A stretch of 64,000 nt of DNA from Pyxidicoccus xibeiensis (GTDB lineage: Bacteria > Myxococcota > Myxococcia > Myxococcales > Myxococcaceae): contig NZ_JAJVKV010000006.1 of NCBI RefSeq assembly GCF_024198175.1, positions 1-64,000 of the forward strand, read 5' to 3'. Under the pieces are notes generated by a model. That model ran no database searches. It was not told the origin of the DNA and saw only the letters and a program-made list of their open reading frames with translations. Within the stretch, counting starts at the first letter, position 1, and every line of letters begins with the position of its first letter. Position numbers and translations under genes: made by a program. Shown here one piece after another: positions 9,814 through 20,100 of the stretch.

Positions 9814-12288
9814 ATGGCTCGCCTGCACGACAGCCCAGAACATCTGGACCCGCGGGCGGGGCGCGAGGTGGCTCGGGCCGAGGCGCCAGCCTGCCAGGAC
9901 GGCGAGTCGCACGGCTCGGGGCGCCTCCTGGAGCTGGTCTTCGCCAGCATCAGCGAAGGGGTGGTGGCAGTCGGCGAGGACGGGGCCTTCCTCCTCTTCA
10001 ACCCGATGGCGGAGCAGATACTGGGCGTCGGAGCGATGGACGTGCCGTTCTCGGAGTGGGCCCACCGGTACGGCCTCTACCTTCCCGACCAGGTGACGCC
10101 CTACCCCATCGGGCAGATGCCCCTCGCACGTGCCATGCTGGGCGAGTCCGTGGGCCGGACGGAGATGTTCCTGAGGAGCGATGCGAGGCCGGCGGGGGCC
10201 TGGCTGCTGGCGAGCGCCCGGCCCATCCGGGACGCGGCCGGCGTGCTGCGCGGCGGGGTCACCGTCTTCAGCGACATCACCCGCTTCAAGCAGTCGGAGG
10301 AGGAGCTGCGCAAAGGGGAGGAGAAGTACCGCTCGCTCTACCGGAGCACCCCGGTGATGATGCACTCCATCGACCGCGAGGGGCGGCTCATCAGCGTGAG
10401 CGACTTCTGGCTCACCACCCTCGGCTATGAGCTGGGCGAGGTGCTCGGCCACAGCTCCGTGGAGTTCATGACGCCCGAGTCCCGCCGGTACGCGCGCGAG
10501 GTCGTCCTCCCCGAGTACTTCAAGACGGGCTCCTGCAAGGACGTCCCGTACCGGTTCGTGAAGAAGAACGGCGAGCCCATCGACGTCCACCTGTCGGCCA
10601 TCGCGGAGCGGGACGCGAAAGGGCACATCTTCCGCTCGCTCGCAGTGCTCATCGACGTGACGGAGCAGAAGCGGACGGCCGAGGCGCTCGCCGAGAGCGA
10701 GAAGCGGCTGCGCGCCATCCTCGACAACGCGACGGCGGTCTTCTTCCTGCTCGACCCGGAGCAGCGCTACATCTTCGTGAACCGCGAGTGGGAGCACCTG
10801 TTCCACCGCAGCCGCCGGGAGGTCGCCGGCAAGACAGTCTATGACGTCTTCCCCGAGGACATCGCCGAGGTCCTCCACCGCAACAACCAGTCCATCCTCC
10901 AGACCGGCACGCCCCTGGTCCAGGAGGAGCGCATCCCCCACGAAGACGGGCTGCACACCCACCTCACGCAGAAGTTCCCGCTCATCGACTCCACGGGGGC
11001 CACGTACGCGGTCTGCGGCATCTCCACCGACATCACCGAGCGCAAGCGGATGGAGGTGGCCCAGCGCTTCCTCGCCGAGGCCAGCCGGGAGCTGGTGACG
11101 TCGCTCGACTTCAGCGCCACGCTCCAGCGTGTCGCCGAGCTGGCCGTGCCCTCCCTGGCGGACCTGTGCATCGTGTTCATGCCGGGAGAGGAAGGCGTCC
11201 TGCGACCGGTGGCCGTCGCCGACAGCTCGCCGGCCCGGGCCGCCAGGGTGCGGGAGTTCCTGCATCGCCACCCTCCCACGCCGGACGCCCCCCAGGGGCC
11301 GGCCTGGGTGATGGCCACCGGGCGCTCGGAGTCCTCGCGAACGTCGCGGTGCCTGCTGGACCCCGCCGCCCTGGAGGACGCCCGATGGGACGAGGTCCGG
11401 ACGCTCCAGGACAGGCCCTCCTTCTGTGTGCCGCTGCGCGCCAGGGACCGCATCCTCGGCGTGCTGTCCCTCATCTTCGCGCACGCGGACGCCGCCTCCC
11501 CCGTCACGGACCTGGCGCTCATCGAGGAGCTGGGACGCCGGGCCGCCTACGCCATCGACAACGCCCAGCTCTACTGCAAGGCGCAGGAGTCCATCCGCAC
11601 GCGGGACGAGTTCCTGTCCATCGCCTCCCACGAGCTGAAGACGCCCCTGACGTCCATGAAGCTGCGCGCGCAGCAGATGCAGCGGACGCTGGCGCGCCAG
11701 CCCGGCAGCCCCGAGCTCGCCGGGAAGGTGGCGGGCATGCTGACCGTCTTCGACGAGCAGCTGCGGCACCTGGCGCACCTGGTGGAGCACCTGCTCGACG
11801 TCTCGCGCATCAACGAGAGCCGCATCGACCTGCGGCTGGAGGAGCTGGACCTGGTCGAGGTCGCCCGCGGCGTCGTGGACCACCTCCGCGAGCCGCTGGA
11901 GCGGGCCGGCTGCGACTTCGAGCTCGCCGCGAAGACGCCGGTGCCCGGCCGGTGGGACCGGCTCCGGCTGGAGCAGGTGATGTTCAACCTGCTGACGAAC
12001 GCGATGAAGTACGGCGCTGGCAGGCCCATCCGCCTGGAGCTGGTGCCCCTCCCGGACAGGGCGCGGCTGCGCGTGGAGGACCACGGGATGGGCATCCCCC
12101 ACGAGGCGCAGGCCCGAATCTTCGAGCGCTTCGAGCGGGCCTCCTCCCGCAACTATGGCGGCCTGGGGCTCGGGCTCTTCATCACCCGGCGCATCGTGGA
12201 GGCGCACGGCGGGCGCATCTGGGTGGAGAGCGAGCCGGGAAGCGGCGCCCGCTTCGTCGTCGAGCTGCCCCGGACGTCCCAGGCGTGA
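9814..12288 (+). CDS. Multi-PAS/GAF sensor histidine kinase
   Basis: An 824-residue soluble sensor kinase with no membrane segment. In order: three PAS domains (about 30-150, 165-290, 295-415), each followed by typical coupling sequences such as DITRFKQSEEEL and DITERKRMEV; a GAF domain (about 425-590); the dimerisation/phosphoacceptor domain with H606 in ASHELKTPLTSMKL; and a HATPase domain with N-box NLLTNAMKYG and G-boxes DHGMGIP and GGLGLGLFI. It would autophosphorylate on H606 and pass the phosphate to a response regulator not encoded in this window. AGGAG precedes the ATG by about 11 nt. Orphan kinases like this are common in myxobacteria; the signal is unknown. Confidence 0.92.
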   Translation: MARLHDSPEHLDPRAGREVARAEAPACQDGESHGSGRLLELVFASISEGVVAVGEDGAFLLFNPMAEQILGVGAMDVPFSEWAHRYGLYLPDQVTPYPIGQMPLARAMLGESVGRTEMFLRSDARPAGAWLLASARPIRDAAGVLRGGVTVFSDITRFKQSEEELRKGEEKYRSLYRSTPVMMHSIDREGRLISVSDFWLTTLGYELGEVLGHSSVEFMTPESRRYAREVVLPEYFKTGSCKDVPYRFVKKNGEPIDVHLSAIAERDAKGHIFRSLAVLIDVTEQKRTAEALAESEKRLRAILDNATAVFFLLDPEQRYIFVNREWEHLFHRSRREVAGKTVYDVFPEDIAEVLHRNNQSILQTGTPLVQEERIPHEDGLHTHLTQKFPLIDSTGATYAVCGISTDITERKRMEVAQRFLAEASRELVTSLDFSATLQRVAELAVPSLADLCIVFMPGEEGVLRPVAVADSSPARAARVREFLHRHPPTPDAPQGPAWVMATGRSESSRTSRCLLDPAALEDARWDEVRTLQDRPSFCVPLRARDRILGVLSLIFAHADAASPVTDLALIEELGRRAAYAIDNAQLYCKAQESIRTRDEFLSIASHELKTPLTSMKLRAQQMQRTLARQPGSPELAGKVAGMLTVFDEQLRHLAHLVEHLLDVSRINESRIDLRLEELDLVEVARGVVDHLREPLERAGCDFELAAKTPVPGRWDRLRLEQVMFNLLTNAMKYGAGRPIRLELVPLPDRARLRVEDHGMGIPHEAQARIFERFERASSRNYGGLGLGLFITRRIVEAHGGRIWVESEPGSGARFVVELPRTSQA

Positions 12289-12325
12289 GCGGCGCGTGGG
12301 TGGCCCGCGGCCTTCGTCCCCGGGG

Positions 12326-12348
12326 GCGGCGGCTTCGTCCCCCGCCGC
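12326..12348 (+). terminator. Candidate hairpin after the histidine kinase gene
   Basis: GCGGCGG (12326-12332) pairs with CCGCCGC (12342-12348) around a 9-nt loop, 37 bp past the kinase stop codon. No T-run follows, and in DNA this GC-rich such stems arise by chance, so it is only a candidate. Confidence 0.3.
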
Positions 12349-12468
12349 GGCGGTTCCGTCACATCACTCCCGGACGTGTGCAGCCGCACCGGTATCAAGG
12401 CCGCATCCGCGCGACCCGCGCGTGAGCGCTTGATTCCACCGGTACAGACCGCGGCAAGGAGCACACGG

Positions 12469-15400
12469 ATGTCATTCCACACGTCGAGAATCGGCCTCTT
12501 CCTGGCGGGGGCGCTGGCCCTGGCCGGAGCACCGGGCTGCCAGGAGGAAGACCCACCTCCCCTGCCGGAGCCCTCCCGCGAGACGGGCGTCACCGCCCAG
12601 GGCCTCGCCTGCGGCAACAGCCTGGTACCGGTGATGACGGGGGCGACGGCGCCCTCCGGCACTGTCACGCGCTCGGGCGTCCTCGGCGCGTCCTACGAGG
12701 CATGGCAGGCATTCGACGCCGTGGACTCCGCCGCGTCCATGTGGCTCTCGCAGGTGGGCCAGGCTCCCGCGTGGCTCGCCTACGAGTGGCCGGATGCGGC
12801 GCGGACGGTGACCCACTACGCCATCACCTTCGTCAATGGCGGCCTCACCTCCCGGGCGCCGAAGAGCTGGACGCTGGAGGGGTGGAACGGCACCGCCTGG
12901 GTCGTGGTGGATACGCGCAACAACGAGGTCAACTGGGGCGGCACCGAGCGGCGCCGGTACCCGGTCCCCTCGCCGGGCGCCTACCGCAAGTACCGCGTGA
13001 GCTTCACGGACGACAACGACGCCCGCGCCGGCATCGAGACCATCTCCATCGGCCGCCTGGAGCTCCTCAGCTGCGCCTGTGTCATCAAGAACGAAGTCCC
13101 GGACATGACAGGCACGACGGTGCCCTCCGGCACGGTGACGCAGTCCAGCGTCTTCGACGGTGACACCCTGGGCTGGAAGGCCTTCGACGCCGTGGACACG
13201 GGCGCGTCCCTGTGGATTTCCTTCCCCTCGCAGGCGCCCGTCTGGCTTGGCTACGAGTGGGCCAGCGGGACCCGCACGATTACCCGCTACGCCCTCAGGC
13301 TCGCCAATGGGGACCTCACCTCCCGCGCGCCGAGGAACTGGACGCTGGAGGGCTGGAACGGCACCGCGTGGGTGGTGGTGGACAGGCGTAGCAACGAGGG
13401 CAACTGGGGCTGGACCGAGCGCCGGGAGTACGCGGTGGCCTCACCGGGCGCGTACAGCGCGTACCGGCTGCACGTGACGGACGACAACGACGCCCGGACG
13501 GGCATCGAGGTCATCTCCCTGGGCCGCATGGAGCTCCTCACCTGCGTCATGGACGTGACGCCTCCGGCCAGCCCCGTGCTGACGGGCTTCAGCCCCGCGT
13601 CGCCTTCCACCACCACGCAGCCCGTGCTCGCCGGCACCGCCGAGGCCAGCTCCACCGTGCGCCTCTTCTCCGGAAGCGCGTGCGCGGGCACTGCGGTCGC
13701 CACGGTGGTGGCCTCGGCGGGTGGCGCCTTCTCCAAGGCGCTGACCGTGACACCCAACACCACCGCCACCTTCAGCGCCACGGCGACGGACGCCTCGGGC
13801 AACGTGTCCGCGTGCTCTCCCGCCATCAGCTACCGCCATGACACCATCGCGCCCGCCATCCCCGTGTTCACGGGCTTCATCCCCGCGTCGCCGGGCAACA
13901 CCCCGCAGCCGGTGCTCGCCGGCACTACCGAGGCCGGCGCCACCGTGCACTACTTCGCCGGGGGCTCCTGCGCGGGCTCGGGCACGGCGCTCGGCACCGC
14001 GGTGGCCGCGGCGAACGGCGCCTTCTTCCGCACGGTCTCCGTGAGCGCCAACACGACGGCGACGTTCAGCGTCATGGCAGTGGACGCCGCGGGCAACACT
14101 TCCGCGTGCTCGCAGGCCGTCAGCTACCGGCATGACAACGTCGTGCCCGCAACCCCCGTGTTCACGGGCTTCACCCCCGCGTCGCCGGGCACGTCCCTGA
14201 CGCCGCAGCTCGGAGGCACCACGGAGAAGAGCGCCGGGGTGACGCTTTTCCGGGGCAGTGGCTGCGTGGCGCCTTCGGTGGCCACCGTCACCGCCGACGC
14301 CACCACCGGTGCCTTCACCTCCACGCTGACGGTCTCCGCCAACCAGTCCACGACCTTCTCGGCACGCGCCGTGGACGCGGCGGGCAATGCCTCCACCTGC
14401 TCGGCTGCCGTCACCTACGTGAATGACTCCAGCCCCCCGGGGCTCACGGTCATCGACGGCATCATCCCCTTCCCGACACCGCCCTTCGTCGGAGCGGTGC
14501 GCGCCCAGACCGAGCCCGGGGCGCGGGTGGCGCTGTTCTCCAACGCGACGTGCACCGTGCAAGTGCCGTCCGGCACCGAGGTCGTCGCGAACACGAGCGG
14601 CGGCGTGCTGCTGCCGCTGACGCAGGAGCAGGTGGGCTTCCTGGTGTTCGCGAGGGCGCGCGACGCGGTGGGCAACACGTCTTCCTGCGTGTCCTTCGTG
14701 GCGGACTGCCCGGTGGGCCGGGGGGACTGCGATGGGAACCCGGCGAACGGCTGCGAAGCGGACTTGATGACCGACGAGGGGAACTGCGGCGCGTGCGGCA
14801 CGACGTGCGACGGAGCGGCGTCCGCGAGTGCCGTCTGCGGCGCGGGCACCTGTGGCCTGGGCTGCGCGGTGGGCACCTTCGACTGTGACGGCGCCGCCGC
14901 CAACGGCTGCGAGTCCTCCACCGCGTGCGACAGCGCGGTGTGCCAGGTGGACGCGCCCGAGGAGCTCCTCGTCACGGCGCTGTCCGTGGTGGAGGACCCC
15001 GTGCGGACCACCGGGACGGGCGCGTGGACGTTCGGCACGCTGATGCGCCAGATGAATGGCGGGATGGACCCGTCCGGGCTGGTGCGCACCTGGCTCCGCA
15101 CCTGGGAGCAGAATCAGCTCGTCGGGCCTTCCTTCGTGCCGGCCCGCACGAGCATGAGGCCCATGGTGCTCGGTCCGTGGGAGGCGCGCAGCGGCGGCGC
15201 CAGCCAGCCCCTGGACTTCAGCACCGCGCCCTTCCGGCTGCTGGCCATCGTCAACCGCATGGACCTGCGGCGCGAGGGCGTGCACTCGGGCGAGGGACGC
15301 TTCGTGTTCGGCGTGACGTCCGCGGGCGGCACCCCGCTCCCGTTCACCGTCATCCTCGAGTACACGCTGCCGGGCGGCGGCCCGGAGGAAATCCAGCGCT

Positions 15401-16134
15401 GGGCGCGTGACTGGCACGAGCTGGGCCGACTGGGCGTGTCCCACCCCACCTACAACGCGAAGCTCCAGGCGCTCACGGACCGCTTCACGAAATCCTTCGT
15501 GACCCAGGGCGGCTTCCTGGGCAGCGCCATCAGCCAGGTGCGCACCAACGAGAACGCGCTGGACTTCGAGTGGGAGCTGCGCGAGTTCCACTTCGGCGCC
15601 CAGGGCCTCGTCCCCGCGCCGGTGGCGCTCACGCCCGAGTTCTTCCTCAACGGCTCGCCCCTGGTGAGGGACTTCGTCAACCAGAACCAGGCCGCCATCC
15701 TCGCGGGGACGCACGAGGTGCCGCCCCTCTTCCAGGGCCAGCCCTTCCTCGCGGGCTCGTCGCTGACACCCTTCGACTTCTTCTGGCAGGCCCCGGGCAC
15801 GGACCCGGAGGCGCGGCACCAGTTCTCGCTCAACACGTGCAACGGCTGCCACGCGGGAGAGACGCGCACGGGCTTCCTCCACGTCGGGCCGCGCCCACCA
15901 GGGCAGGAGGCCTTCCTCTCTCCGTTCCTCTTCAGCCCCTCGCCCATGCCCGACCGCATCACCTCGGCGCCGCGCGTCTTCAACGACCTGGGCCGGCGGG
16001 AGGTGGACCTGGAGAACCTGGTGTGTGGCGTGTCGCAGAACCCCTCCGTGAGGACGGGCGCGGTGGGCGAGGCGCTGCTCGCACCGCGGGGCTTCCCTCC
16101 CCGCTCCAACCTGCCAGCCGGCCGCGTCCACTGA
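12469..16134 (+). CDS. Large discoidin-like/Ig-like lipoprotein with C-terminal CxxCH domain
   Basis: A 1,221-residue predicted lipoprotein (lipobox GAPGC). Two F5/8-type (discoidin-like) repeats occupy about 45-205 and 206-360, each holding SWTLEGWNGTAWVVVD or a close variant, followed by DDNDAR.GIE. Four bacterial Ig-like repeats of 80-95 residues follow (PVLTGFSPASP, PVFTGFIPASP and similar), then two Cys-rich CDGNPANGCE-type modules common in myxobacterial surface proteins. A C-terminal globular domain of about 390 residues contains C1124-N-G-C-H1128, a c-type heme attachment motif, in TCNGCHAGETRTGF. The ATG at 12469 is chosen because AAGGAG lies 7 nt upstream and it opens the signal peptide. 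It is probably a surface glycan-binding protein with a possible heme; function unproven. Confidence 0.82.
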   Translation: MSFHTSRIGLFLAGALALAGAPGCQEEDPPPLPEPSRETGVTAQGLACGNSLVPVMTGATAPSGTVTRSGVLGASYEAWQAFDAVDSAASMWLSQVGQAPAWLAYEWPDAARTVTHYAITFVNGGLTSRAPKSWTLEGWNGTAWVVVDTRNNEVNWGGTERRRYPVPSPGAYRKYRVSFTDDNDARAGIETISIGRLELLSCACVIKNEVPDMTGTTVPSGTVTQSSVFDGDTLGWKAFDAVDTGASLWISFPSQAPVWLGYEWASGTRTITRYALRLANGDLTSRAPRNWTLEGWNGTAWVVVDRRSNEGNWGWTERREYAVASPGAYSAYRLHVTDDNDARTGIEVISLGRMELLTCVMDVTPPASPVLTGFSPASPSTTTQPVLAGTAEASSTVRLFSGSACAGTAVATVVASAGGAFSKALTVTPNTTATFSATATDASGNVSACSPAISYRHDTIAPAIPVFTGFIPASPGNTPQPVLAGTTEAGATVHYFAGGSCAGSGTALGTAVAAANGAFFRTVSVSANTTATFSVMAVDAAGNTSACSQAVSYRHDNVVPATPVFTGFTPASPGTSLTPQLGGTTEKSAGVTLFRGSGCVAPSVATVTADATTGAFTSTLTVSANQSTTFSARAVDAAGNASTCSAAVTYVNDSSPPGLTVIDGIIPFPTPPFVGAVRAQTEPGARVALFSNATCTVQVPSGTEVVANTSGGVLLPLTQEQVGFLVFARARDAVGNTSSCVSFVADCPVGRGDCDGNPANGCEADLMTDEGNCGACGTTCDGAASASAVCGAGTCGLGCAVGTFDCDGAAANGCESSTACDSAVCQVDAPEELLVTALSVVEDPVRTTGTGAWTFGTLMRQMNGGMDPSGLVRTWLRTWEQNQLVGPSFVPARTSMRPMVLGPWEARSGGASQPLDFSTAPFRLLAIVNRMDLRREGVHSGEGRFVFGVTSAGGTPLPFTVILEYTLPGGGPEEIQRWARDWHELGRLGVSHPTYNAKLQALTDRFTKSFVTQGGFLGSAISQVRTNENALDFEWELREFHFGAQGLVPAPVALTPEFFLNGSPLVRDFVNQNQAAILAGTHEVPPLFQGQPFLAGSSLTPFDFFWQAPGTDPEARHQFSLNTCNGCHAGETRTGFLHVGPRPPGQEAFLSPFLFSPSPMPDRITSAPRVFNDLGRREVDLENLVCGVSQNPSVRTGAVGEALLAPRGFPPRSNLPAGRVH

Positions 16135-16165
16135 CGCGAGGCCCCTTAAGCGGGAGAAGGCACGA

Positions 16166-16197
16166 GAGCGGCTGGCGTAGCACGAGCCACGCCGCTC
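16166..16197 (+). terminator. Hairpin after the discoidin-like lipoprotein gene
   Basis: GAGCGGCTGGC (16166-16176) pairs with GCCA plus GCCGCTC (16186-16197) with one bulged C, giving an 11-bp stem. It lies 32 bp past the stop codon and is followed by the pyrimidine-rich CTTCGCTTCC. Confidence 0.5.
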
Positions 16198-16244
16198 CTT
16201 CGCTTCCTGGACGCCGCGGCCCCACCCCGCTACGGTCCGCCGCC

Positions 16245-17030
16245 ATGTCGGCACCCACGACGGGCTTCTGGGGCCCGAGCACCTCGACGGTGGACTGGTG
16301 CGAGACCAACTACGAGCACCTCCACCACGTCGGTGAGCTGTTCAACTCGGCGTCCAGCCTGGTGCTGGTGCTGGTGGGCCTCGTCGGCCTGGTGCTGCAC
16401 CGGGGCGTGCTGGAGCGCCGGTTCCTGCTGGCCTTCGCGCTGCTGTCCGTGGTCGGCGTGGGCAGCACCGCGTTCCACGCCACGCTGCTGCGCGAGTACC
16501 AGATGCTGGACGAGCTGCCGATGCTCTACCTCGCCATCGTCATCGTCTACATCCTGCTGGAGAACCGCCCCCAGCGGCGCTTCGGCACCTGGCTGCCGCT
16601 GGCCCTCTTCGGGCACGCGGTGCTGGTGACGTACCTGACGGCCTTCACGCGGGGCCAGGCCCAGTTCTTCCTCTTCCAGGTGAGCTTCGCGTCCCTGGAG
16701 TTCTACGCGCTCGGCCGCACCTACTTCCTCCAGCGGCGCAGCCCGGACCCGCGCGCGAAGCGCCTCTTCCGGCTGGGCATCGGCGCCTATGCGCTCGCCA
16801 TCGTCCTGTGGCTGAGCGACATCCAGTTCTGCCCCACGCTGAACGGGACGCTCCCGGCCAACGGCATTCCCAACCCTCAGTTCCATGCGTGGTGGCACGT
16901 GCTCGTGTCGCTCGGCTTCTATGCGCTCCTGCTCGTCATCGCCCATGACCGGCTGGGTACGCTCGGGCGCCGTCCCCAGGTGCGCTCCGCCGCCAGGACC
17001 ATCCCCCGCATCCTGCCCGCGGACGCCTGA
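16245..17030 (+). CDS. Alkaline-ceramidase-like seven-helix membrane hydrolase
   Basis: A 261-residue polytopic membrane protein with about seven hydrophobic segments. It has the hallmarks of the alkaline ceramidase family (ACER/YPC1; CREST superfamily): N-terminal DWCETNY, STAFHATL, an Asp in QMLDELPML, and C-terminal HAWWH. Together these supply the Ser, three His and Asp of the zinc amidohydrolase site known from human ACER3. The expected reaction is hydrolysis of the ceramide amide bond to a sphingoid base and fatty acid. Myxobacteria make ceramide-type lipids, so the role is plausible, but activity is inferred. The longer upstream frame is rejected because the discoidin-like gene occupies it to 16134. 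No clear Shine-Dalgarno. Confidence 0.82.
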   Translation: MSAPTTGFWGPSTSTVDWCETNYEHLHHVGELFNSASSLVLVLVGLVGLVLHRGVLERRFLLAFALLSVVGVGSTAFHATLLREYQMLDELPMLYLAIVIVYILLENRPQRRFGTWLPLALFGHAVLVTYLTAFTRGQAQFFLFQVSFASLEFYALGRTYFLQRRSPDPRAKRLFRLGIGAYALAIVLWLSDIQFCPTLNGTLPANGIPNPQFHAWWHVLVSLGFYALLLVIAHDRLGTLGRRPQVRSAARTIPRILPADA

Positions 17031-17172
17031 GCCCGGCCGCGCAAGCCCTCGTAATCTCTGGAACTCCATAAATTACAGAGACAACCTCATTGCAATGTTG
17101 CCGTATTGACGTTCCGAGTCTTCGTGACGGAGAGTAGGGCTTCCCCCGCCTTCCCTCCTCACGAGGCATTTC
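17031..17172 (+). promoter_or_regulatory. A+T-rich leader before the Asp-box/dockerin gene pair
   Basis: This 142-bp gap is distinctly richer in A/T than its surroundings, as expected for a promoter. It holds an interrupted inverted repeat CTCTG-N13-CAGAG (about 17065-17087) and a TTGACG hexamer at 17106. I could not fit a convincing -10 box at the right distance, so the promoter itself is not located. Confidence 0.35.
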
Positions 17173-20100
17173 TTGCTCAAGCGTTATCGGTGGCTCGTCG
17201 CGACCTCCGCGGTCGCGGTGGTCTCGGTCGTTGCCGTGCCCTCAGGTGCCAGTGCGTACAAGCGCTGGAAGGCGCGCGACGCGCGCACGAAGATGGCCAA
17301 CTTCCTCCACGACGCGCGTGCCGGAGAGCACTCGCCGGAGGTGCTCTCGGAGCTGGCCGCTTCGCGAGCGGAGGCGGAGCCCGAGGAGGGCGAGGCCGAG
17401 GGCGACGACCCGCTGCGCCGCCAGATTGCGGCACGGATGATGTGGGGCGTGCCTACCGCGGAGGTGCTGGAGCACCGCTCACGGGTGGCACACGCGGAGG
17501 CGAAGCGGTGGGCGCGGATGCTGCCCCGGCCGCCCGCGGCGTGGGACTGGCTCAAGGCGCCGGCCGCCACCAACAAGGCCGTCGTGTCCGGCCTGTCGTG
17601 GGTGAACCTGGGGCCCACCAACGCGAACTTCCAGTACAACGGCACCCTCTACAACGAGGTGGACTCCGGCCGCGTGTCCGGCATCGCCGTCCACCCGGCG
17701 GACCCGCAGGTGGTGTACCTGTCCACCAGCGGCGGCGGCCTCTGGAAGACCTTCAACTTCGGCGTCGCGGCGCCCACCTGGCATCCGGTGAGCGAGTCGC
17801 TGGGCAACCTCGCCATCGGCGCGCTCGACCTGGACCCGAGCCACCCGGACACGCTCTACGTGGGCACGGGTGACTTCGTGGACACCCCGGGCGGGCACGT
17901 GGTGAAGACGGAGGACGGCGGCGCCACCTGGAGCGCCCCGGTGCGGCTGACCGGCCAGTACCCCGCGGGCTCCGGCGGCAGGGCCGTCAAGGCGCTGCGC
18001 ATCCGCGCGGTGAAGGCGGACCCCGCCAACGCCAGCATCGTGCTGGCGGGCACCGACGTGGGCCTGTTCCGCTCCACCGACGGGGGCGCGAGCTTCACCC
18101 TGGTGGACCTGCCCAACAGCGCCGCCCCCCAGCGGCCGGAGAACGTGTGGAACATCGCCCATACGGGCGCCGTCGACGGGGTGAGCCGCTGGGTCATCAG
18201 CGGCGTGTATGCGTGTGACGCCGCCTCGCTGCCGCCGGACCCGAGCGTGGGCCAGGTGGCGAACGTGGACTGCACCTCGGGCAACCCGGGCGACATCTGG
18301 ACGAGCACCGACGCGGGCGCCACCTGGAGCTCGCGCCGCGCGGCCGGCACCCTTCCCTCCACCGCCGTGGGCCGCATCACCCTGGCGGCGGGCACGCCCT
18401 CGGGCGCCGTCCCGCCGGTGACGGTGGTGTACGCGCAGCTGGGCAACCAGGACGAGTACAACGGCCCCGCGGGCGCGGGCTACTGGCGCTCGCCGGACTC
18501 GGGCAACTCGTGGACGGCCATCAACGGAACGCTCGCCAACCGCACCAACTCCTCGACGGACTGCACCACCGTCAACGTGAACAGCGCGCAGGCCTGGTAC
18601 AACGCGGCGCTGGCCGTCGACCCCGCCAACAACAACAACGTCCTGGCGGGCGGCATGCTGTGCGGCCTGCGCACCACCAACGGCCTGGCCGCCTCGCCCA
18701 CCTGGGAGAACGTGGCCCACTGGCTGCCCAGCGGCGGCGGCGCGTCCGTCACCGGCGGCACGCTGGACTACGTGCACGCGGACTGGCAGCAGGCGCGCAT
18801 CGTCCGCACCGGCACGGGATACGTCGCCATGGCGGGCACCGACGGCGGCCTCTACGTCTCCACCAACCTCTTCAGCGGCACGCCGACGCAGGTGGTGTGG
18901 AACGGGCAGAACCGGGGCATCGTCACGCACCTGAGCTACTCGGTGGCCTCGGGGGACCCGGCCACGGGCAACCCGTACCTGGCCTACACCGGCCTGCAGG
19001 ACAACGGCACGCGCTTCCGGGACCCGGCCGCGGGCGCCGCCTCCACCACCTTCAACCAGGTCATCGGCGGCGACGGCTTCGGCGCCACGGCCGCGAGGGA
19101 CACGGCGTCCGGCAGCACCATCTACTGGGCGAGCGTCAACGGCAGCCGCCGCTTCTGCGTGCCCACCGCCGCCAACAGCTTCTGCAACTCCGGCACCGCG
19201 TGGACCACGCGCAACGCCTCGACGGTGGTCGGCTGCACCGGCGGCGACGCCCAGCCGTTCCTCATCCGCTATGCGGCGGCCACCGCCAGCCCCAGCGTCA
19301 ACACGGTGCTGACGCTCACCGACTACGGCGTGCACCGCATCAGCGGGACGAGCACCACCTGGCAGGCCATCAGCCCGTGCCTCACCGGCTTCACGCGGCT
19401 CATCTCCACGTCCGCCAACCATGACGGCGTGTACGGCGTGGCCATGTCCGGCGGCCGCTTCTACGTCACCAGCAACTGCCAGGGCACCACCACCGCCTGC
19501 ACGTGGACGCGCAGCAGCATCCTGGGCTTCGACGTCAACGGCAACGGCAGCATCACCCTGGACGAGCAGGTCTCCTACACCACGCAGGTGGCCTTCCCGC
19601 CCACCACCCCCGCGGGCCGCAACCTGGGGGACGTGTACGTGGCGGCGAGCGCGGCGCCCCAGGCGCTGGACGGCCTCACGGTGGTGCCGGACGCGCTGGG
19701 CCACCTCTTCATCACCCAGGACCGCGGCGCCACGTGGGCCCCGCTGCACGGCAACGGCACCGGCGCGGACCTGCCCAACGTGGGCATCAACGCCGTGAAG
19801 TACGACCCGTCGGACCTCACCAACAACACGCTCTACGTGGGCACCGAGCTGGGCGTGTACCGCACCACCGACGGCGGCCAGACGTGGCACCGCTTCGGCA
19901 ACGGCCTGCCGCTGGTGAGCGTGACGGACATGTTCATCAGCCGCACCGGCGCGATGATGCGCGTGGGCACCTACGGGCGTGGCCTGTGGGAAATCTACCC
20001 GTCCGCCACCGCCGAGAAGGGCGTCAGCGGCAACGGAGACTGGAACCGCGACCAGCAGCTCGACTTCGAGGACCTGGCCGCCGCCGCCAGCCGGCTGGGC

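Noticed and set aside
10101..11522. Shorter minus-strand frames inside the histidine kinase gene
   Set aside because: Ser/Arg-rich shadows without ribosome-binding sites.
9703..12207. Minus-strand open frame covering the whole histidine kinase gene in front of the P-domain lipoprotein
   Set aside because: It is the antisense shadow of the kinase gene (His/Arg/Val/Gly-rich, no domains). The lipoprotein starts at 9699 with its own signal peptide.
13441..16254. 937-codon minus-strand frame
   Set aside because: Antisense to the discoidin/Ig lipoprotein; low-complexity Arg/Gly/His sequence and no start signal.
18240..18310. Possible sialidase activity of the Asp-box protein
   Set aside because: Asp-boxes also occur in many non-enzymatic propellers and the arginine triad was not found, so no enzyme name was given.
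17479..19890. 803-codon minus-strand frame
   Set aside because: Antisense to the Asp-box gene, which has six clear motifs on the plus strand.
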